Origin: Ariolimax columbianus
Lineage: Eukaryota > Mollusca > Gastropoda > Stylommatophora > Arionidae
Assembly (NCBI GenBank): GCA_036924085.1
Contig: JAVGWX010000011.1
Span: 31,928,386 to 31,992,385 of the forward strand
DNA: 64,000 bases
Direction of reading: 5' to 3'
The translations under genes were made by a program, and so were the position numbers. Positions 22,641 through 33,769 of this stretch are shown here, piece by piece (within the stretch, counting starts at the first letter, position 1; every line of letters begins with the position of its first letter). The notes under the pieces were generated by a model. That model made no database searches. It saw only the letters and a list, made by a program, of their open reading frames with translations, and was not told the origin of the DNA.

Positions 22641-23800
22641 TGTTGAGTAAACTTATTTCGCTCTTTTGCCTTGGTGTACCATGTTGGGCCCAGGGCCTCC
22701 ATTATGCCATCTATCCACTTCATCCTCTTTCGCCCGCGGGGAGCGACTAAAGTTGTATATCCACCACGACGTCACTTTACGTGTTCATCTGTTATCCAAC
22801 AATGCATACCACATTGCAGATACATCTGTAACAGCGCGACATATATGATGTCAGAGAGGGAAGTTCGGCGTCTGATCTCTGCGTTGCAGATTTGGTCTCG
22901 AATGGAGATATTTAATGTTCTTCGCGCCATCGCTCGTTTGGGGAACGCGTAGTCTATCTGCATCAGCTTCACGTATGTTCCACGTCTCGCAGTCAGACAC
23001 CATGACTGGGATAACCCCGCTGTTGAAGGTGTGAGCCGTAACGTTGTCGTTTCGCATCTGTTCCAGTATGAAGTACAGTTGAAGCTGAGCCAGCCCGCTG
23101 TTATCTTTCGTGAGATCTTCTGATTTATTAAATGATAGTTCGTGATCTCATGGCCCAAGTAGATAAACGAATTTGCGTTTTCGTCGTGACAATCTCCAAG
23201 TCGTGTATCTCCTTTTGGACAGAAGGTGTTGAGCATGAACAGGGTTTTCTTTCTATTGATTTGTAGGCCAACTGCAACGCTTGCTCTGCTGAGCTCATCC
23301 AGGCTTTTCTCCGCTTCTTTGACGTCGTGGTTGAGGATGACTATGTCATCAGCAAACCTCGGGTAAGTAAGCATATGTTTATGCCACTATCTTCCAAGTC
23401 CATGTTTCTTGAGACCTACCCAAGCGCTGCTGTAAAGAGATTTGTTGAGATTGTATCAACCTGTCGGACGCCACGTTATCTCGGCATAGTGATCGGTATA
23501 GAAGATGGTGCTACCCGTTGTGCCTCCGCTGTTTATCTCCACTATCAGTTGACCGTATTTTTTCTGCAATCCTCTAATTTCTCAGGGCATTCAGCACCAT
23601 AGTTGTTTCGATGAAAAGCCTTCTCATAATTCACGAACTCAAAGCAAAAAGGCATCTGTACTACATGCGCCCTCTCCATATTGAGTGGCAAGTTGGTGAT
23701 TATTACCTTTGATGCAAAGAGGTCGGTGTAGCTCTGACATTTTGCCCCTATATCTGCTCCGTCGCTGACATCGTCTTTATTTTTTAGGGTAGTCATATTT
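22640..23800 (-). mobile_element. LINE RT fragment
   Basis: Minus strand: FCFEFVNYEKAFHRN (palm A degenerate, 23640), then near 23370 the active site LRFADDIVILNHDVKEAE with LSRASVAVGLQINRKKT following. After that come FIYLGHEITNY, SAFNCTSYWN-type text, LNISIRDQICNAEIRRRT and a tail with GEDEVDRWHNGGPGPN. The FADD aspartates are intact in a 200-codon frame (22772-23374). The endonuclease part is absent, so it is 5'-truncated. The minus-strand neighbour at 21100 is a different LINE. Confidence 0.87.
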
Positions 23801-24339
23801 AAATGCCGTTAATTTATTTTAATTATATTTGCATCTGAGCTATTAGCTTTATTGTTGCTGATCAACATTCTTTCATCTGATGCTACTTCGCATAGTAGGG
23901 AATGTCAAAATGCATTCTCGTCAATCGCTTCTTATTATCCTACAGTTGTCTCCCTAGTGTTAGCGCGTCGTTTAATTTAATTCGTTTCACAATACCAACG
24001 CACCCGTTCGAATCACGCTCCTGTCCAGTTTGGAAGACATTGTTTTTTTTTTCTCGGTCCTCCACGTATGGAAAGTAATGTCAACCTACCGTACTTGCCA
24101 AGAAACTTATTACAGTCAAACAGGTTGGCGGGTGTAAGTTGCAACATTCTGCAAAGGACTTCGATTATTAAAAATTAGTCCACAATATGAAGGTCATATA
24201 TCATACGTAGAATAAGTTGGTCTATTGTGGATCAAATCTCTTCGTCAATCGTTTGTTCGCTCTTCGTGTAGGAGCTGCCTTTCCATACCGTAAAAACGAG
24301 TATACCTAAAACCTGATCGCTTTCATAATTAATTTGCTA
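23801..24339. other. Unassigned DNA
   Basis: AT-rich with a T run near 24040. No coding or structural feature is recognised. Confidence 0.4.
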
Positions 24340-25420
24340 CTTACTTGTTTGGGTGCCAATATATGACTTCTCAGGTTGGTGATGGTAGATTTGGACATGC
24401 CTATTCTCCTTCTGCATTACCTTTCGTGTCTCCAAGTTTCTCTTACTTTATTTTTAAAATAGTAGAAGCTCTTGACTTATTCCACCATGTGACCGTCTAT
24501 TGTTATCTATACAGTGGATTTCGAGTCTACTTCGCTAAATACCGTAGTTTTGTTTTATCAGTGTTACTATTGAATCCCTACACATGACGTTTGTCTGGGG
24601 TTCTTGTTGGCTTTCAGCAAGAACAACTGTGTTATCTGCAATATTTATTGATAATCTACCGACAGTGATCCCGGTATTTCTTCTATCTGTCGAAAACGTG
24701 TTCGGTGCACAGGTTAAACAGACAAGAGGACAATTCCTCCTCATTGTCACACTCCTCTTTTCACATCCGTGCAAATGGAGTAAAGTCTACAAGATCTTAC
24801 AGTTGAGGGACACAGAAAGTACGTGTGGTCATCACTAAAACCTTCTCTGGATATGCTTTATATGAAGATGTCGATAGCTTGAGGCAAACCACTACTTTCA
24901 TTAGATATATTCAAGTTGACATCCGAAAGAGTACATAAAAGTAGAAGAAGAGGAAAACAAAGACGGAAAGAAGAAAAAGATCTTACAGTTGAAGGTTAAT
25001 TCCAGCATAGGCTAGTGAGTATTCTTCATCCGTCCAGAGATGTAATTAGTTTCTCATGCTGTGCTCTTTCTAGTGTCCACTTGTTTTGGTTGCAAAGCGC
25101 GCACACATTTGTTTATATACTTCTATTCATTAGTTCTGCCATTGTCCATATATAACTTATTGCTTCCCGTGTTCCTCATTTCACTCTAAATCTAAATTGT
25201 TCATCTTGAATTTCGCTGTCTACCCTACGCCTAATTCTCTCCTGTATCATTATACGCAGTACGTTAACGATGTGGCTTATCATGCTGGTGATTCTAAAAT
25301 CGGAAAATTCCGTTGCGCGAGAGGTTTCATGGGAAGTGTTAAAAATACAGATGCAATCAGGTCTTTCGACATGGATACCGAATTGAAGATGACAATACAC
25401 AGATCTGTGATTCTATCTAC
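24340..25420 (-). mobile_element. LINE RT fragment, heavily frameshifted
   Basis: On the minus strand: IFNTSHETSRATEFSDF, RITSMISHIVNVL, RIRRRVDSEIQDEQFRFR (fingers, 25176-25400), then EKLITSLDG, LSSCLFNLCTEHVF (24720), GITVGRLSINIADNTVVLAE (active site, first Asp changed context, 24630), ITIDGHMVE, VKSFYYF, RRRIGMSKSTITNLRS. The motif order is intact over about 1.1 kb, but almost every segment is in another frame. It is an old copy, similar in kind to the element at 11570-13250. Confidence 0.75.
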
Positions 25421-25985
25421 ACCGAATTCTGTTACAGCTTCTACCAAATTAGATATTTACAGTACCGATGCTTGCTACTTTCCCTTTGTTCACATCTGTT
25501 ATTGCTTTCTATCTTGTCATCTGCGGATGCTGAGGTCGTCATTATTAAAGCAAGAGAATTGGAGAGAAAAATGTAGCAAGCTCGATCACATAAGAAAAGG
25601 GAATAAGGCGTTAAACTGCTGGGCAACTTTGAAGGAAGCAAGAGAAAATCAAACCCAATGCCCCTGGCAAAAAATTAAATAACCAGGGCCAGATAAATAA
25701 TAATGTTCGCGTTGGCGTCAAAGGTGTCGACCGAGCACTACTATGTCCAACTGCTAAGGCTGTGTTCATGTTAACCGAAATCCCTACAGACTTCCCAGGT
25801 GGAGCCGAGTACTCTGCTGTTTTTGGGATGAGGGCCGCGAGGAGTGTATTAAAACAATGTTTGTGTCAGGCTTTCCATGTCTGCCCGTGTCAAACTACCT
25901 GTTTTTCTGTGTCCCACCGCGGAGGCGTCTGGTCGTGTCCACCTTTTGGTCAGCGTGACCCTTGCTGTGCTGAAAATATTAGGTT
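25421..25985. other. Unassigned DNA
   Basis: No transposon motif or gene is recognised. GC content rises after 25750 towards the 80-bp array. Confidence 0.4.
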
Positions 25986-25989
25986 ATGA

Positions 25990-26326
25990 GAGGTATCCTG
26001 AACCTCTGGTGGAGGGAGAGGTGAGCAGGAGAAAGTCAGCTTCAGTCCGAGCAGAAAGGTCATTGAGTAGAGGTAACCTGAACCTCCGGTGGAGGAAGAG
26101 GTGGGCAGAAGAAAGTCGGCTTCAGTCCGAGCAGAAAGGTCATTGAGTAGAGGTAACCTGAACCTCCGGTGGAGGGAGAGGTGGGCAGGAGGAAGTCGGC
26201 TTCAGTCCGAGCAGAAAGGTCATTGAGTAGTGGTAACCTGGACCTCCGGTGGAGGGAGAGGTGGGCAGGAGGAAGTCGGCTTCAGTCCGAGCAGAAAGGT
26301 CATTGAGTAGTGGTAACCTGGACTGG
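25990..26326. repeat. 80-bp tandem repeat, about 4.2 copies
   Basis: The unit begins AGGTAACCTGAACCTCCGGT and continues GGAGGGAGAGGTGGGCAGGA then gaagtcggcttcagtccg and CAGAAAGGTCATTGAGTAG. The copies differ at a few positions (the first copy has tatcctg and cctctgg). Confidence 0.95.
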
Positions 26327-26402
26327 GTTCTGGTGTGCAGCTAAGCGGAACGTTAAACTCCGCCATGGACTGGTTTCCCACAGCTTAAGGCAGGCATGAG
26401 AT

Positions 26403-26470
26403 GCAGCACAACAAACAGCACAACAAACAGCACAACAAACAGGACAACAAACTGCACAACAAACAGGATA
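26403..26470. repeat. 12-bp tandem repeat
   Basis: CACAACAAACAG is repeated about five and a half times with single changes (gaca, ctg). Confidence 0.92.
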
Positions 26471-26734
26471 ACCGATCGAAAGCACATCAGTTCCATAGAA
26501 TAAAGTTCCTGATGCCACCTGGGGAAGGAGTTGTGAAATATAATCCGAACAGTAACCACCAAACATTGGAAAACGACAGAAACACCGGCACGAGTCGAGA
26601 GAACAGCCGTTAAGGCGCGGACATCTTACTTTTTTTCATATAAAGTTAAAAACAAAATGATTAGGAGCACATGGACGCTATAAGTCTGCGTTTCGCAACT
26701 CATGTTTAGGCAAACTAGTTTGATAGATTGGTAA

Positions 26735-27560
26735 AACAACAAACTATATTGGTGGTTAGAAAACAAGAACCTTCTTGATAGAAAAAACACAAGGTTCGGG
26801 TGTGGACATCGCACGGATGATCCCCTCGTTAGAAATGTAATGGATGAATTCCAAGACGGGAATAGTACACTGGCCGCGTTCATTGATTTACAGCAGTATG
26901 TCAGGATCTCGAGGAAGGGCCTTTTGATGAAATGTGGCAAATGAGAATAGAAGGAAAGATGATCAAATGGATAAAGACCTTCCTAACCAACAGAAACATA
27001 GATACCAACGTTGCAGTTGTAATTTCAAGTAAAAGAACGCTGGAAGTAGGACTACCACAGGACTCTTCTCTAAGCTAATCCCTTCCTCGTATATAAAAAT
27101 GACCTTACGTAAGATCTAAATGTGTGAAAGACACTGTTTGCTGGAGATTTTGTTCTTTGGATCCAGATACATATCAAGTGTTGTAAAATTCCAAGATCAA
27201 CAGAGCGATACTTATAATTTCAGAATACTGCAAACTGTGGAAACTAAAGATGAATACACAGAAACCCGTCTACCAAATCTTTTCGGGCAGTCATAAATAA
27301 GAAAAGATATCACATAATACCAAAATGAATGGGGAATTACTAGTAGAAGAGAATACCCCAGTTTTCTAAGAACAACACTGAAGACATACGTTAAACTAGA
27401 CAGACGCAAAGACAATCTCGGTGATAAAGTAAGTAAGGGATTCAACCTAATCAAAATACTCACTAGCACGAATTGGAGGAAGCTGAGAAACAAAACCTTT
27501 TGCCAAATATATCATGAATATGCATGATCTAGGATGAACTATAATCTTTCCATGAAGAAG
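26735..27560 (+). mobile_element. Jockey-like LINE RT fragment
   Basis: Plus-strand reading gives WWLENKNLLDRKNTRFGCGH, VRNVMDEFQDGNSTLAAFID (palm A region, Asp kept), GLLMKCGKMRIEGKMIKWIK, TFLTNRNIDTNVAV and SKRTLEVGLPQDSS. FAGDFVLWIQ follows as a degenerate active site, where ADD has become AGD, and then a C-terminal region around 27290-27560. Frames change at each step. It ends about 100 bases before the SINE at 27660. Confidence 0.72.
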
Positions 27561-27659
27561 ACCGTGAGTACAAACAACATCTCACCTGTTTACCAGGTGC
27601 AGAATCGAGTTCTCAGGTTCATTTGTCATTAGTATCATAGTCACATATATCAGCATGGG

Positions 27660-27905
27660 ATCGGAGTGGGCTAGTGGTTAAGTGACACTGCTCACAATCC
27701 GAAGGTGCTGGGTTCGATCCCCGTTACCCCGGTGAAGTAAACCCTTTGAAAACGGAAGAGGAAGTAGACCATACATAAAATGAATGCCGAAGTCGGTTGC
27801 ACTGGACCGTCAGGCGCAAAATAAAAAAATAGTGCAACGCAGACCGCCTTGGCGAATAGAGAATTAAAGCGAATAAATAAATTTAAAAAAACAAACAAAC
27901 AAACA
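27660..27905 (+). mobile_element. tRNA-derived SINE, second copy of the 11190 family
   Basis: The A-box region GGGCTAGTGGTTAAGTGAC and B box GGTTCGATCC (27711-27720) match the copy at 11190. The bodies then share ttaccccgg, aagtaaaccc, GACCGTCAGGCGCAAAATA and AGTGCAACGCAGACCGC. This copy lacks about 19 bases just after the B box. It ends in an AAATAAATAAA and ACAAACAAAC-type tail. The flanks tatcatagtcacatatatcag (27631) and tattatagtcacacatatcag (27953) resemble each other, but they are imperfect and the second lies some 45 bases beyond the tail. I do not claim a target duplication. Confidence 0.87.
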
Positions 27906-29149
27906 TTAGCAATCAAACTAATTCGTCACTGATCTTACTACAGCTGTAGTGTATTATAGTCACACATATCAGTAGTCAGACTCACTGAACTTACTACAGC
28001 AACAATACACACAAATAAAGAAGGAAACCACCGAAAATACATTCAGGTCCGCCATGTTTGCCCGCCAAATCAGACTATCTGTAGCCGAGGTCGGCAGCGT
28101 TGTGAAAGACAATACACAAGACTGACGCACGCACGTCAAACTTCGCCCACCTATTTCGTGCATTCCATATCGTGATGATCCCGGGAACACAAGCTGCAGT
28201 AGTCGAGTATGATGTACACCATCTCGATGTAACATGCCGCTCTAATTACCTAGTCTGGATTGTTTCATAACCTTGAGATTTACTTCTCTCAATATCTAGC
28301 CCCAATACCTGTCCCAGTTCTCTTATACTGTCAAGTTTTATGTAATCCTTCCACGCCCTCCCCCTACCCCATTCTCTCCCCCCCCTCCCCCCCCCCACCC
28401 CATGCCTTTAACTTTACATCCTGATATAGTAATGTCAAATTTATCATTAATCATTATCTAACACCGCATATCTTTTCCAAAATATTATTGTATGTATCTA
28501 ACATTAATAAAGCCTCTACACAAATGTGATTTGTATTCCATCTCATGGTTTGTTGTCCTTTGTCTTACACATTAAACAAAGGCTATTTTCTTATATCGTC
28601 ATACATTTTTGTATTTTCCTTCCTCCTCCCTTTTCTTCAGCTCTCCCTCGTCACTTTAATTCGGTATATACATTCCATCATTCATTTTTCATATCCCGTT
28701 CTCTTTTAGTAAGGCTAGAACGTGTGCTATCTCCTGATCTGTTCTACGTGCCCAATAAAAATATGTTGAAATCAAAGAGAAAATATAACAGTGGTTGACG
28801 TCAAATAAACAAGGAATGATGATAAGGAGAAAAGGAAAAATACAAAGCCACTGATTAAAAAAACGACAAGGGCATCCCAGAATCCAGGACAGAAAAGTTT
28901 TAATGGTTAAATGTGCACACAAAAAGACCACTCAACATGCGCCGAAGAACAAAATGGAAACGTTCAAGCCAGCTTTCCCTTATATTCAACTGTTCACGAA
29001 ATTTCCCGCGAACAGAGGAGAAGATGAGGCTATCGTACGTAATGAATATGTAGCTCCCAAATATAAAGACGGATTTGCAGAAAATGAAAGTACTTGTTTT
29101 GCATTGCCATCGGGCTCATTAGCCAATGCCGAAAAAGAATATACTTCGG
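27906..29149. other. Unassigned DNA
   Basis: There is a pyrimidine-rich stretch near 28340-28400 with two long C runs. No coding motif is recognised. Some short text around 27925-27990 is internally repeated (cttactacag). Confidence 0.4.
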
Positions 29150-30085
29150 GTCCCATCAAGAACAGTGCATGTTGTATCAACTCCAAGTACCATCAAGAAC
29201 AGTGCATGTTGTATCTACCACAAGTACCAACAAGAACAGTGCCTGTGGTATCAACTCCAAGTACCAACAAGAACAGTGCATGTTGTATCTACTACAAGTA
29301 CCAACAAGAATAGTGCATGTTGAATCTACTACAAGTACCAACAAGAACAGTGCATGTTGTATCTACCACAAGTACCAGCAAGAACAGTGCCTGTGGTATC
29401 AACTCCAAGTACCAACAAGAACAGTGCATGTTGTATCTACTACAAGTACCAACAAGAACAGTGCATGTTGTATCTACTACAAGTACCAACAAGAACAGTG
29501 CATGTTGTATCTACTACAAGTACCAACAAGAATAGTGCATGTTGAATCTACCACAAGTACCAACAAGAACAGTGCATGTTGTATCTACCACAAGTACCAG
29601 CAAGAACAGTGCCTGTGGTATCAACTCCAAGTACCAACAAGAACAGTGCATGTTGTATCTACTACAAGTCCCAACAAGAACAATGTCTGTGGTATCTACT
29701 CAAAGTGCCATTAAGAACAAGAACAGCGCATTTTGTATCAACTCCAAGTGCCAACAAGAACAGTGCCTGTAGTCGAGGAGGCACTCGTCTAGTTATTGTT
29801 GACACTTGGAGTAGATACAAGTGCCAACACGAACAGTACTTGTGGTATCTACGGCACATGCTATATAAAACTAGAACAGTGCCTATGGTATCTATTACAC
29901 GTGATATAGAGAACAACAACAGTGCCTGTAGTACCTACTACAAGTGCCAACACGCATAGTACCTGTGGTATTTACTACAAGTGCCAACAAGAACAGTACC
30001 TGTAGTACCTACTACAAGTGCCAACACGCATAGTACCTGTGGTATCTACTACAAGTGCCAACAAGAACAGTGCCCATGGTCTTCT
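29150..30085. repeat. 37-bp minisatellite, about 25 copies (first block)
   Basis: The unit contains CAAGTACCAACAAGAACAGTG followed by catgttgtatctactac or cctgtggtatcaactc. Two main variants alternate irregularly. After about 29690 the copies diverge (tgccaac, gcatag). The series is interrupted at about 30080 by a family A LINE piece and resumes at 30630. The translated frames over it are not genes. Confidence 0.94.
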
Positions 30086-30630
30086 CATGTAGCATGTCCT
30101 TTGTAGAACGTCGCTCCCATCAGTCTGTCTGAAAGAAACTCGTTCCCTTGCCAAAACTCCAGCTTCCGCCATTGTCATACTCAGGCACTCCTGGATATCT
30201 TGGTGCCATCGTCTTCTTGGTCTACCCCTTCCTCTTTTGCCTGGCACCATACCTTCCATCACCGTCCTCTCAAGACCGTTGTGTCTCTTGATGTGACCAA
30301 AGTATTTGCATTTTCTAGCCTTTTCTCTGTCCAGGGTATTCTTTGTCTAGAAGTTTTGGTAATCGTCCATGCTTCACAGCCATAAGCTGCCACGGGAAAA
30401 ACACAGGCTCTCAAGACTTTTACTTTTATCGTTTTGTTGGTGCTCTGCCATAATTTCTTCAGGCTGTTCAGTCTCTGCATTGCCATAGCTAGTCTTCTTC
30501 TGATTTCTTTCGAGCAGTCACCATTTTTGTCGATTCTGGAGCCAAGATATTCAAAATGTGTAACCTGATCTATTTCCTCACCACCCACTGTAAATGTATG
30601 CTGACATTGTGTTTTATCGGTGGTCATTAT
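30078..30630 (-). mobile_element. Family A LINE 3' fragment inserted in the 37-bp array
   Basis: The minus strand from 30627 gives TTDKTQCQHTFTVGGEEIDQ, THFEYLGSRIDKNGDCS, AMAMQRLNSLKKLW, AYGCEAWTITKTSRQRI, IPWTEKR, then GMVPGKRGRGRPRRRWHQDI and QTDGSDVLQRTCYM. It closely matches 1-700 but has two internal deletions: about 42 bases at the position of ESFESKCYRKILR and a longer one after WTEKR. Both have short repeats (agaata; gaaaa) at their ends. It is flanked on both sides by copies of the 37-bp minisatellite. Confidence 0.9.
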
Positions 30631-30745
30631 CTACTCCAAATGTCAACAAGAATTAGATCAGTGCATGAAGTATCTACTGTAAGTGACAACAAGAACTAGA
30701 AATGTGACTGTGGTATCTACTACTACTGCCAACAAGAGCAGGTGG
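30630..30745. repeat. 37-bp minisatellite, continuation after the LINE
   Basis: There are about three diverged units (tatctactccaaatgtcaac, tatctactgtaagtgacaac, tatctactactactgccaac) in the same orientation as 29150-30085. Confidence 0.8.
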
Positions 30746-30974
30746 GATGATAGCGTCAAAAGTTGGACACGAAAAAGGTAGGAAGATTATACCATCAAAC
30801 AAAAAGAGCTATAGGACGTTGAAGATCTATTGCGGTTGATCTTCGATGTGGAGATGGGACCTGAACTAAACTGAAGAGTGACCATTGCAACTCTGTGTTA
30901 CAACTAAATCATAATGAAAAAAAATATGAACTAATGTGTCTTGGAAACTGAATCTCTTTGATGACATCGGAAGG

Positions 30975-31215
30975 TAAATCTATCTATCTTTATTTCACTT
31001 GTGTCGCTAGACGTCGTGAAGAGGTGTGACCTCCTTTGTTTAATTTTTTGTTTTGGCAGACGAAAATCCTCTGATGATTTGCCAGGTTAATCCCAGTATC
31101 AGTTACCAACTGTTAGGGTTGGTAGTCCATAGAATTTACGATCGCTTATTTTTGAGACTGAGCATGGTGGAAGCGTACATTAGAGCAAGATAGACCGGCA
31201 GCCTGTCCCTTCAAT
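30975..31215. repeat. Interspersed repeat R1, copy b
   Basis: It matches 19615-19865 over its length (see that entry). It has a short local duplication (ccaactgttagggttgg) not present in copy a. Confidence 0.75.
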
Positions 31216-31852
31216 ATTTGATCTATAGTCATTGTCAACATATCAGGTCTGTCATTCTCGCAAAAATAAAACATGAACGTAATCAGATGTTATAAATACT
31301 CGTTACCATTGAATGGTCCAGATCACATGACGTTACTCCATTGTCCCCATCATAAGATAAAATAAATATGTGAGAAAATGTACAAAGGTTTAGAATGTTC
31401 AGGTTTGTAGTCATTGGTTAACTTAAGGGATGAATGATTATGAGGTTTTGCATTTGTCAATTGCAAACACATGAGGAAAGTTTGATAATAATAAGGATAG
31501 GAAAGAGACGATTTGACTAAATCTCTCTAAGCATACTAGGAAAAATATACATTTAGATGGTCCCTGTAGCTCGCTGATTATATATACTGCTGTTCCGTTT
31601 TCTCAGACGCTTTATCAGTTGCTTTATATCCATTGCCCCACTCTATATTCTATGCGGAAGTAATTGATGACTCGATGGCAGTCTGTTATGTTATTCCACT
31701 TGTGGATCCAATTTTGCTTTATTATTGTAACCTGAACTAGCCACCAAACATACTGTCTTAGCCTGTGCCATCCATGCATCGCCCACTCTTGATTCTCTGC
31801 AACGTAATAAAATCATTAGATAGCTGCTATGCACTGGGCGATGTATACCAGG

Positions 31853-31899
31853 GGTGACGTAGGAAGTGACGTAGGAAGTGACGTAGGAAGTGACGTAAA
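31853..31899. repeat. 12-bp repeat carrying TGACGTA, 4 copies
   Basis: GTGACGTAGGAA is repeated three times and ends in GTGACGTAAA. TGACGTAA is the type of site bound by CREB/ATF factors, but there is no promoter or gene beside it, so function is doubtful. Confidence 0.85.
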
Positions 31900-32014
31900 T
31901 TACGATGTCATCAATCTTATGGAACAGCTGCATTTTGTTTACTGATGATGAAATGCTGCACCTCATTTATAATGTCTGCTTCATCAAGCTATTTAATGTG
32001 ACAACATTACTCCA

Positions 32015-32360
32015 TCTAGACATGAAACACTGTTCTTCTTGGCACTTGAACTAGACATCACATGCACTATTCTTGTTGGCACTTGCAGTAGATACCATAC
32101 GTACTGTTCTTGGTGGCACTTGTAATAGTTACCACAGGCACTGTTCTCGTTGGCACTTGTAGTAGATACCGCAGGCACTTTTCTAGTTCTTGTTGACACC
32201 TGGAATAGATACCACATGCACATTAATTGTCTGTACATGTAGTAGTTACTGCAGGCAACGTTTTATTTCTTGTTGATACCACCATTTATTATTTCAAGAG
32301 TTTGCCCTTGGAGAAGATACCACAGGCAATGTTCTTGTTGGCATTTGTAGTAGATTGGTC
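32015..32360 (-). repeat. 37-bp minisatellite in inverted orientation
   Basis: The plus strand shows gttggcacttgtagtagatacc and relatives (cttggcacttgaactagacatc, ggtggcacttgtaatagttacc). These are the reverse complement of the unit in 29150-30745. About nine diverged copies are present. It runs directly into the RTE fragment at about 32355. Confidence 0.82.
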
Positions 32361-32835
32361 TACTACATTGGTCCTGTCAATATTCCTCTATGTCTGTGAG
32401 GCATGGACAGTTACAGCTGACCTTCAGCGAAGGATACAAGTCTTAGAGATCGGAGGTTTCCGAAGACTTTTTAAACGTAACGTACAGAGATTGAGTTACA
32501 AATGAGGAAATACGAGATAGAATTAAAATAGCAATAGGGTCTTTTGCAACTGTCAAAAGAAGGAAACTCGCTTGATACGGTCACATATCGAGATCAAGTG
32601 GACTTGCAAATACGATCCTGCACAGAAAGGTGCAAGGCCGACGACGAAGAGGACATCCCCAAAAGAGGTGGGAGGACAACATAAAAGAATGCACCAATCT
32701 CCGACAAGAAGAGGCACAGGCAGCGGCCGCTGACAGAGAAGAGTGGCGTGGGGTTGCGGGGATGTCTTCATGTATGCCCCAACGACCTCACTGGTTACGG
32801 GATGATCTGAATGGTACTGCTTAGGTAGATGAAGC
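32350..32835 (+). mobile_element. RTE-type LINE 3' fragment
   Basis: Plus strand: LVLSIFLYVCEAWTVTADLQ, RRIQVLEIGGFRRLF, then EIRDRIKIAIGSF, YGHISRSSGLANTILHRKV, RRRRGHPQKRWEDNIKEC, and the C-terminus MPQRPHWLRDDLN (32825). Two frame changes are visible. The tail gatgatctgaatgg keeps one or two pentamers of the family tail. The copy lacks RT and endonuclease domains (5'-truncated). Confidence 0.9.
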
Positions 32836-32944
32836 TAACGACAGCTTGGAGACGCTGATTTGATGTACGGCTCCCTAGGGGTAGGCTGGAAGAGTAGCTA
32901 AGTTCTCCTAGAGTCCGCGAATAGGGTATCTAAGATCGTGGCCT

Positions 32945-33215
32945 CATGCACCTTGGTATACAATTGAAGGCGCCTAGGGATGAACAGCTAATTATGTGTC
33001 ATGTACCTGATATGCATGTCAATAACACTGCCATGGACATCACAATTGAGCATTGCTGCAAAGAACATGTCAAAGAGTGTAGGTGTGAGCACACAACCTT
33101 GTTTGACACCAGTTGTGGCTGGGAAGACTACATACAATTTCCCTTTTACGGTACACGAGCCATCATGAAATTGGCGGACAAATGCAATGAATCTGTTAGT
33201 TTTCTGCATTGATCA
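32945..33215 (-). mobile_element. Family F LINE, RT palm fragment
   Basis: The minus-strand frame reads RFIAFVRQFHDGSCTV, FPATTGVKQGCVLTPTLFDM, FFAAMLNCDVHGSVID, MHIRYMTHN, then LFIPRRLQLYTKV. It covers only the RT segment between palm A and the FADD motif. VKQGC is the typical turn motif. Confidence 0.85.
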
Positions 33216-33769
33216 GAATATGTCGTTTGCAAGTACCTGGTGGCAAAACTAAAAACTACATATTTATATCTCAACCTGATAACGAAAGAAAGCAAGATAA
33301 TATATTTTTAACCAAATTTAAAATTCCATTAATGCATTCAAAACTAACGCAAATTTGCCTCTTTTTCTCTGATTGTAATCATATACGATATCCAGTAATT
33401 TAAGATCATATTGGCATGAGCTTTGATGCTGGAGAATTTAAAAAATGTATTGCATCTGTTTATTTTACATATTTGTGAAGTAACGTGAATATTCTCGATA
33501 TGGTAGGTTGTGTGAGAAAGGCGTGAGCCTTGCATTTTCGAAGATGTAGTGCGCATCAAAATTTCAGATTGCACTTTGAGTAAACAATACTTGTTTCGCA
33601 TATTTTCCTAAATAAATGGGATTCCTCAGCGTTTGCCCTTTCCTTCTCATTTAATTGTTCGCAGGACAGCTACATTAATCTTAGGGACTCGTTACAAATT
33701 TGAATTGACTAGCTAAGACCTAGGCTATTTCTCAAAGTTTGCAAACTACTTAAATGGCTGCCAAAACAC
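33216..33769. other. Unassigned AT-rich DNA
   Basis: No coding or repeat signal is recognised. The final part leads gradually into the 31-bp array. Confidence 0.4.

Larger units (their letters stand above)
30746..32014. other. Spacer between two oppositely oriented arrays
   Basis: It contains R1 copy b (30975-31215) and the 12-bp TGACGTAGGAAG repeat (31853-31899). The rest, AT-rich, shows nothing recognised. Confidence 0.5.

Noticed and set aside
27631..27975. Imperfect direct repeats around the second SINE as a target duplication
   Set aside because: The right copy lies about 45 bases beyond the SINE tail and differs at several positions.
29094..29714. Cys/Gln-rich frames over the 37-bp array
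   Set aside because: Repeat translation, open in several frames at once, with no domain.
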